Assembly: GCA_963839175.1 (NCBI GenBank)
Contig: CAWIUB010000001.1
Coordinates: 1 to 64,000, forward strand
From: CAWIUB01 sp963839175
Lineage (GTDB): Bacteria > Actinomycetota > Actinomycetes > Mycobacteriales > Jatrophihabitantaceae
Direction of reading: 5' to 3'
Length of the DNA: 64,000 nt
In this document: positions 59,966-64,000 of the stretch, piece by piece
Position numbering within the stretch: the stretch's first letter is position 1
Layout: every line of letters begins with the position of its first letter
Translations under genes and position numbers: made by a program
Notes under the pieces: generated by a model
What the model was told of the DNA's origin: nothing
The model's input: the letters and a program-made list of their open reading frames with translations, nothing else
Database searches by the model: none

Positions 59966-60868
59966 GTGACCGGTCCGGCAGACACCGTCATCGCCATGGA
60001 CGTCGGGGGCACCGCCATCAAGGCCGCCCTGCTCACCCGCGACGGCTCCGTGAGGCGCTCGACGACGGTGGCTACCGGTGCCGCGCCTCTCGACACGATG
60101 ATGGCGGTTGCCACGTCGCTGGCCGAGCGGAGCACCGGAGCAAGGCCGCTGGCCGCGGGCGTCGCGGTGCCCGGTGTGGTCGACGAGGCCGCGGGGATCG
60201 CGGTGAGCTCCGCGAACCTGGGCTGGCGGGACGTGCCACTGCGTGAGCTACTGGCCGAGCGGCTGCGGTTGCCGGTTGTGATCGGGCATGACGTCCGGGC
60301 CGGTGCCCTGGCCGAGGCGCGGCTCGGCGCGGGCCGGGGCTGCCCGGTGTTCAGCTTCGTCGCAGTTGGGACGGGCATCGCCGCGGCCGTGGTGATCGAC
60401 GGCACGGTGCTGCGCGGCGCGCACGGCGCAGCCGGCGAGCTCGGCCACCTGATCGTTCGCCCCGACGGCCTGGAATGCGTCTGCGGCCAGCGTGGCTGCG
60501 TCGAGACCGTGGCGTCGGCATCCGCGATCGCTCGGCGCTATGAGCAAAGCGGCGGCGACCCGGTGAGCGCGGAGCGGATCGCCGCCCGGGCCGCCGACAG
60601 CGAACCGCTCGCGGCCGAGGTCTGGACGGAGGCGGTAGCGGCCCTGGCTGACGGGCTGGTTGCCAACCAGGCGCTGTTCGACCCCGAGGTGGTCGCCATC
60701 GGCGGTGGGTTGGCCCGAGCGGGCGAGCAGCTGTTCGCCCCGCTGCGCGGTGCAGTCCGCGTGCGCCTGACGTTCCATGCGATGCCGCAGATCGTCCCGG
60801 CACAGCTGAGCTATCTGGCCGGTTGTCAGGGCGCCGGGCTGCTCGCGTTCGATGCCCTGCCCGGCTGA
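59966..60868 (+). CDS. ROK-family sugar kinase
   Basis: This 300-aa ROK protein has the N-terminal phosphate motif AMDVGGTAIKAALL, the catalytic region VAVPGVVDEAAG, VGTGIAAAVVIDG, and the ROK zinc motif ELGHLIVRPD followed by CVCGQRGCVE. IGGGLARAGEQ follows. It is probably a glucokinase-type enzyme. GTG 59966 starts 13 bp after the OsmC gene. Confidence 0.92.
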   Translation: MTGPADTVIAMDVGGTAIKAALLTRDGSVRRSTTVATGAAPLDTMMAVATSLAERSTGARPLAAGVAVPGVVDEAAGIAVSSANLGWRDVPLRELLAERLRLPVVIGHDVRAGALAEARLGAGRGCPVFSFVAVGTGIAAAVVIDGTVLRGAHGAAGELGHLIVRPDGLECVCGQRGCVETVASASAIARRYEQSGGDPVSAERIAARAADSEPLAAEVWTEAVAALADGLVANQALFDPEVVAIGGGLARAGEQLFAPLRGAVRVRLTFHAMPQIVPAQLSYLAGCQGAGLLAFDALPG

Positions 60869-60875
60869 GGTGCGC

Positions 60876-61589
60876 TCACGTCAGGGCGGCGAACGCAACC
60901 GCCGCGGCGGTTGCCACGTTCAGTGAGTCGACATCGCCGGCCATCGGGATCCGCACCTGTTCGTCACATCGGGCGAGGGCAGCGTCGGTCAAGCCCGGGC
61001 CTTCGGCGCCGAGCAGCGCCGCCCAGCGCGGCGGCACCGCTACCGATCGCAATGGGACGGCGTCCGCGCGCGGCGTCAGGGCCAGCAGCCGGAAGCCAGC
61101 GCGCCGCACGGTGTCCAGCGAGGCCGGCCAGCCGCCCGCCAGCACGGCGAACGGCAGCCGCAGCACGTGACCCATCGATACCCGCACGCTGCGCCGATAG
61201 AGCGGGTCGGCGCAGTGCGGGTCGAGCAGCACGCCCTCGATGCCGAACGCCGCCGCGTTGCGAAACAGCGCCCCGAGGTTCTCGAAGTCGTTGAGCCCTT
61301 CCAGCACGGCGAGGCGGCGGGCCGACGAGAGCAGGCGCGGCAGGTCGCCGGGCGCGGCCCGATCGGCCGATGCGAGCACCCCACGGGTGACGCGGAATCC
61401 CACCACGTCGGACAACAGCCACTTGTCGACGACGAGCACCGGCACGTCGAGCGGGTCGAGCACCGGTCGCAGGGCAGCGATTCGCGCCTCGACCCCGACA
61501 ACCGCACGCACCGGATACCGCGAGGCGATGAGCCGTTCGACGACATTGACGCCCTCGGCGATCACCACGCCACGGCGGTCCGGGCGCAC
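60876..61589 (-). CDS. SpoU/TrmH-type RNA 2'-O-ribose methyltransferase
   Basis: This 237-aa (from GTG 61589) SPOUT enzyme has the N-terminal substrate-binding part GVVIAEGVNVVERLIAS, motif 1 LEGLNDFENLGALFRNAAAFG, motif 2 ALLGAEGPGL and motif 3 IPMAGDVDSLNVATAAAV. Homology-like sequence (DPRLDDFRDLSDADVRP) continues upstream of the GTG up to CTG 61661, where no ATG, GTG or TTG is available. The true start may therefore be the CTG overlapping the preceding gene. Confidence 0.88.
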   Translation of the reverse strand: MRPDRRGVVIAEGVNVVERLIASRYPVRAVVGVEARIAALRPVLDPLDVPVLVVDKWLLSDVVGFRVTRGVLASADRAAPGDLPRLLSSARRLAVLEGLNDFENLGALFRNAAAFGIEGVLLDPHCADPLYRRSVRVSMGHVLRLPFAVLAGGWPASLDTVRRAGFRLLALTPRADAVPLRSVAVPPRWAALLGAEGPGLTDAALARCDEQVRIPMAGDVDSLNVATAAAVAFAALT

Positions 61590-61657
61590 GTCGGCGTCGG
61601 AGAGGTCGCGGAAGTCGTCGAGTCGGGGGTCGTGGACGTCGGTCAGCAGCTCGGGAA

Positions 61658-61990
61658 TCAGAGCAGCAGCCCAGATTCGCTCAGCTGGTGCTCGACCCGG
61701 ATCCGTTCGAGCTCGCGCCGAGTATCGGGCAGCTTGGCCAGGCAGGTCTGGATACCGAGCTGCGAGCAGGCGATTGCCAGTAGCTCGTCGTAGGCGCGGT
61801 GCAATCCCGCGACCCGGACGTAGGAGGTGCCTGGCGGGAGCGTCGCGATCATTTCCCGGACCCGCCGCAGGTCAGCAGCGACTCGCTCGAACGGCGGGCA
61901 CCGGACGGTGGCTGCCACCGGGTCGACGACCGAGTCGAGCTCTGCGTTCCACAGACGCAGGTCGCGACGGTGTGAGAAGAGTCCCACCAC
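61658..61990 (-). CDS. Conserved small protein of unknown function
   Basis: This 110-aa soluble protein is helical and charged: LRLWNAELDSVVDPVAAT, PFERVAADLRRVREMIATLPP, LHRAYDELLAIACSQLG. I do not recognise it. It lies between the MFS gene (1 bp gap) and the SpoU gene, all minus strand, so it belongs to the same operon. Confidence 0.7.
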   Translation of the reverse strand: MVGLFSHRRDLRLWNAELDSVVDPVAATVRCPPFERVAADLRRVREMIATLPPGTSYVRVAGLHRAYDELLAIACSQLGIQTCLAKLPDTRRELERIRVEHQLSESGLLL

Positions 61991-61991
61991 G

Positions 61992-63332
61992 TCACGGTAA
62001 GCGATACGTCAATGCCTCCGCACGTGCCTGCTCGCGCATCTCGTCTAGCCGCCCGGCAATTTGCGTCAGCCCCATGCCGCGCCGCCGGGCGAAGACCAAT
62101 CCGAGCACGACCGCTGCGGCAGCCGATACGACGCCGCCGCCGATCATGCCCCAGCGCGGGCCGAGGGTGCCGGCCAGCCAGCCGACGATGGGCGCGCCGA
62201 GCGGCGTGCCGCCCATGAAACAGATCAGGTACAGCGCCATGACCCGCCCGCGCATTGTCGGCGCGACGCCGAGCTGCACGGAGGTGTTCGCCGCCGTGGT
62301 CAAGGTGAGCATCGCGAACCCGGCGGGCACGAGCAGCACCGCCGTGGCCCAGAACCCGGGCATGACGCCGGCGAGGACTTCGCAGACCCCGAACGCTATC
62401 GCGGCCAGGATGAGGAACGCCATCGTCGGTCGCCGGGTACGCCGGGTGGCGAGGATCGCTCCGGCACACGCGCCGACCGCGAGCGACGTTGACAACAGCC
62501 CGTAGCCGCTCGCGTCGCGGTGGAAGACCTGTTTGGCCAGCAGCGCCGTGGTGATCTGGAAGTTCAACCCGAACGTGCCGACGACGAAGATCAGGATCAT
62601 CGTCAGCAACAGGTCGGCACGCCGCCGGACGTACCGCAGCCCATCGCGCAGCTGGCCCTTGACCCGGTCCAGTTGGGGCGACGGATGCAGCTCGGCCGTC
62701 CGCATCAGCGCCAGCGCGGTCAAGACAGCCATGCTCGAGGCCGCATTGGCGACGAACGCCCACCCAGTGCCGACCGCGGTGATCAGGATGCCGGCCGCCG
62801 CCGGGCCGAGGATTCGCCCAGTGTTGAAGATCGTCGAGTTGATGCCGACCGCGTTGGGCAGATCCTCCTTGCCCACCATCTCCACCACGAACGACTGGCG
62901 CACCGGCGAGTCGACGGCTGCCACCACTCCGAGCGCGGAGGCGAGCAGCAGCACGTGCCAGTACTGCACGACCCCGCCGAGGTCCAGCACGCCCATCACC
63001 AGCGCGATGAGAGCCAAGCCCGTCTGGGTAGCCAGGAGCAGCCGGCGCTTGTCCCCGCGGTCGGCCAGCACGCCGCCCCACATGCCGAACAGCAGCGACG
63101 GGCCGAACTGCAGCGCGGTGACGATCCCGAGCGCGGTGCCCGAGTTGGTGAGTTGGAGGACCAGCCAGTCCTGAGCGACTCGCTGCATCCAGGTCCCAGT
63201 GAGCGAAATCAGCTGACCAGAGGCGTAGAGGCGGTAGTTGCGCACCCGCAACGAGCGGAACATGCCCCCGTGCGTGGCAGGCGGGGTAGGCCGCGGTCGA
63301 GCTATGGTGTCGGGTTCGCGGACCGCCGTCAC
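61992..63332 (-). CDS. MFS exporter
   Basis: This 446-aa permease has FRSLRVRNYRLYASGQLISLTGTWMQ, GGVLADRGDKRRLLLATQ, AVDSPVRQSFVVEMVG and the second-half helix 7 entry VVGTFGLNFQITTALLA. GTG 63332 overlaps the MarR stop. MarR-controlled MFS transporters usually export drugs or phenolic compounds. Confidence 0.9.
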   Translation of the reverse strand: MTAVREPDTIARPRPTPPATHGGMFRSLRVRNYRLYASGQLISLTGTWMQRVAQDWLVLQLTNSGTALGIVTALQFGPSLLFGMWGGVLADRGDKRRLLLATQTGLALIALVMGVLDLGGVVQYWHVLLLASALGVVAAVDSPVRQSFVVEMVGKEDLPNAVGINSTIFNTGRILGPAAAGILITAVGTGWAFVANAASSMAVLTALALMRTAELHPSPQLDRVKGQLRDGLRYVRRRADLLLTMILIFVVGTFGLNFQITTALLAKQVFHRDASGYGLLSTSLAVGACAGAILATRRTRRPTMAFLILAAIAFGVCEVLAGVMPGFWATAVLLVPAGFAMLTLTTAANTSVQLGVAPTMRGRVMALYLICFMGGTPLGAPIVGWLAGTLGPRWGMIGGGVVSAAAAVVLGLVFARRRGMGLTQIAGRLDEMREQARAEALTYRLP

Positions 63333-63766
63333 TGCTCTGCCAGCTTGTCGAGCACCGGGATGATCTCGCGCAGCTGTGCCCGCTCCTCAGCGCTCAGGTC
63401 GGCCAGCCGGCGGGACAGCCACGCGTCTCGCGCGCGCCGCTCGGAGTCGAGCAGCTCAACCCCGGCGTCGGTCAGCGCGATCACCGCTTGGCGCTTGTCG
63501 GACGGGTGCGGTGCCCGTCGCACCAGCCCGTGCTGTTCGAGGCTGGCCAGCACCTTGGTCATCGACGGGGGCTGCACGCGTTCGTAAGCGGCCAGATCGC
63601 CGGCGCTCATCGGGCCACGCTTGTGCAGCGTCCCCATCGCCGAGAGCTGGGTCAGCGTCACGGACATATCGACGCGCTGGTTGCGGACGATGCGGGTCAG
63701 CCGCAGCAACGAGGGTCTCAGCAGCGCGGCAAGCTCGGCTGCGGGGGAACGGGTCGCCGAGGGCAT
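63329..63766 (-). CDS. MarR-family transcriptional regulator
   Basis: This 145-aa winged-helix regulator has LTQLSAMGTLHKRGPMSAGDLA, ERVQPPSMTKVLASLEQHGLV and the wing RRAPHPSDKRQAVIALTDAG. ATG 63766 fits the family length and the upstream palindrome. It overlaps the MFS gene by 4 bp. It is transcribed away from a DUF2530-like gene. Confidence 0.93.
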   Translation of the reverse strand: MPSATRSPAAELAALLRPSLLRLTRIVRNQRVDMSVTLTQLSAMGTLHKRGPMSAGDLAAYERVQPPSMTKVLASLEQHGLVRRAPHPSDKRQAVIALTDAGVELLDSERRARDAWLSRRLADLSAEERAQLREIIPVLDKLAEQ

Positions 63767-63776
63767 ACTCTTTAGT

Positions 63777-63784
63777 TTAGCTAA
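63777..63784. promoter_or_regulatory. MarR-type operator palindrome
   Basis: TTAGCTAA is an 8-base perfect palindrome inside TTTAGTTTAGCTAACG, 11 bases upstream of the marR start. AT-rich TTAG/CTAA palindromes are typical MarR sites, so this is probably the autoregulatory operator. Confidence 0.6.
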
Positions 63785-63811
63785 CGTTCTGCCTGAGCGC
63801 CACCAACCATC

Positions 63812-63865
63812 GTGATGATCTCGGCTGACTGTGCGCAATCACGCACAGCGAACCGAGATCATCAC
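63812..63865. repeat. 54-bp near-perfect palindrome
   Basis: GTGATGATCTCGG (63812-63824) and CCGAGATCATCAC (63853-63865) are perfect 13-base arms. Inside them CTGTGCG/CGCACAG adds a second 7-bp stem around CAATCA. It lies between the marR and DUF2530-like genes, which are divergent, so it is not a simple terminator. It may be a repeat element. Confidence 0.8.
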
Positions 63866-63889
63866 CAGGAGTGGCGATAGCCTGGGTGG

Positions 63890-64000
63890 GTGGACCACAG
63901 GCCGGGCCAGCGCTCGGCGCAGCCGATGCAGGTGGATTCCGGGCGCATCGTGCTGATCGGCACCGGGCTGTGGCTCATCGCGCTGATCGCCCTGCTGCCG
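63890..64000 (+). CDS. DUF2530-like membrane protein, 5' part
   Basis: GTG 63890 opens a frame running off the window end (37 codons). A short charged leader is followed by a membrane helix (VLIGTGLWLIALIALL) as in actinobacterial DUF2530 proteins, which often neighbour a MarR gene. Truncated by the window. Confidence 0.6.
   Translation, partial: MDHRPGQRSAQPMQVDSGRIVLIGTGLWLIALIALLP

Overview
The window is high-GC actinobacterial DNA with two different textures. From about 22 kb to the right end it reads as ordinary, densely packed chromosome of a class Actinomycetes organism. Support comes from a septation protein SepH, an F420-dependent glucose-6-phosphate dehydrogenase (Fgd), a maleylpyruvate-isomerase/mycothiol-type enzyme, citrate synthase 2, PdxH, SerC, a DUF222/HNH protein, an MT0933-type antitoxin, and many GTG starts with 1-4 bp overlaps. 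The left 22 kb is looser and mosaic, with tRNA fragments, duplicated att-like segments, toxin-antitoxin genes and broken genes. Its potassium-transport operon is arranged differently from the usual Actinomycetes one. I cannot tell from sequence alone whether the left part is an island region of the same genome or belongs to another organism joined in assembly.

Layout. 0-0.7 kb: a broken and an intact tRNA-Lys(TTT), each preceded by a homologous 31-codon gene tail. 1.1-7 kb: an alpha/beta hydrolase, a two-component module (receiver, membrane histidine kinase, LuxR-type regulator) and a divergent membrane protein plus beta-propeller lipoprotein. 7.4-9.5 kb: a small cassette bounded by two 3' fragments of tRNA-Lys. 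It carries a translationally coupled trio: a small putative antitoxin, an AbiEii-type nucleotidyltransferase toxin and an XPF/ERCC4-type nuclease. 9.8-15.9 kb: a minus-strand kdp operon in the order A-C-B-D(short)-usp, whose kdpA has an N-terminus taken from another protein. 16.4-20.85 kb: a segment between two copies of a tRNA-Arg(CCT)-like sequence. Both copies lack half the D arm and both sit at the end of a roughly 250 bp diverged repeat. The segment holds an isochorismatase-like hydrolase, a VOC protein and a frameshifted gene. 21-22 kb: a VapBC pair with a clear operator and a decayed secreted protease.

22-64 kb: a TetR/mycothiol-enzyme/MBL operon; a fused MFS-apolipoprotein N-acyltransferase next to a lipoprotein gene; an alcohol dehydrogenase; a LolA-like protein with an ABC-2 transporter; Fgd; a second VapBC; another LLM oxidoreductase; a secreted-repeat lipoprotein; an aminotransferase; a regulator/MBL/dipeptidase operon divergent from a DHA2 drug exporter with a palindromic operator; an FAD monooxygenase; several MFS exporters; GalM; PdxH and citrate synthase 2; a Clp-N/HTH protein followed by a strong hairpin; SerC and SepH; a heterodimeric ABC exporter operon with OsmC and ROK proteins; and a MarR/MFS/unknown/SpoU operon divergent from a DUF2530-like gene cut by the window end.

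The most interesting candidates for something undescribed are the tRNA-Lys-bounded AbiEii/XPF cassette with helically phased repeats beside its att-like ends, the MFS-Lnt fusion, the chimeric KdpA, and the paired D-arm-truncated tRNA-Arg elements. No integrase, transposase or CRISPR array is visible.
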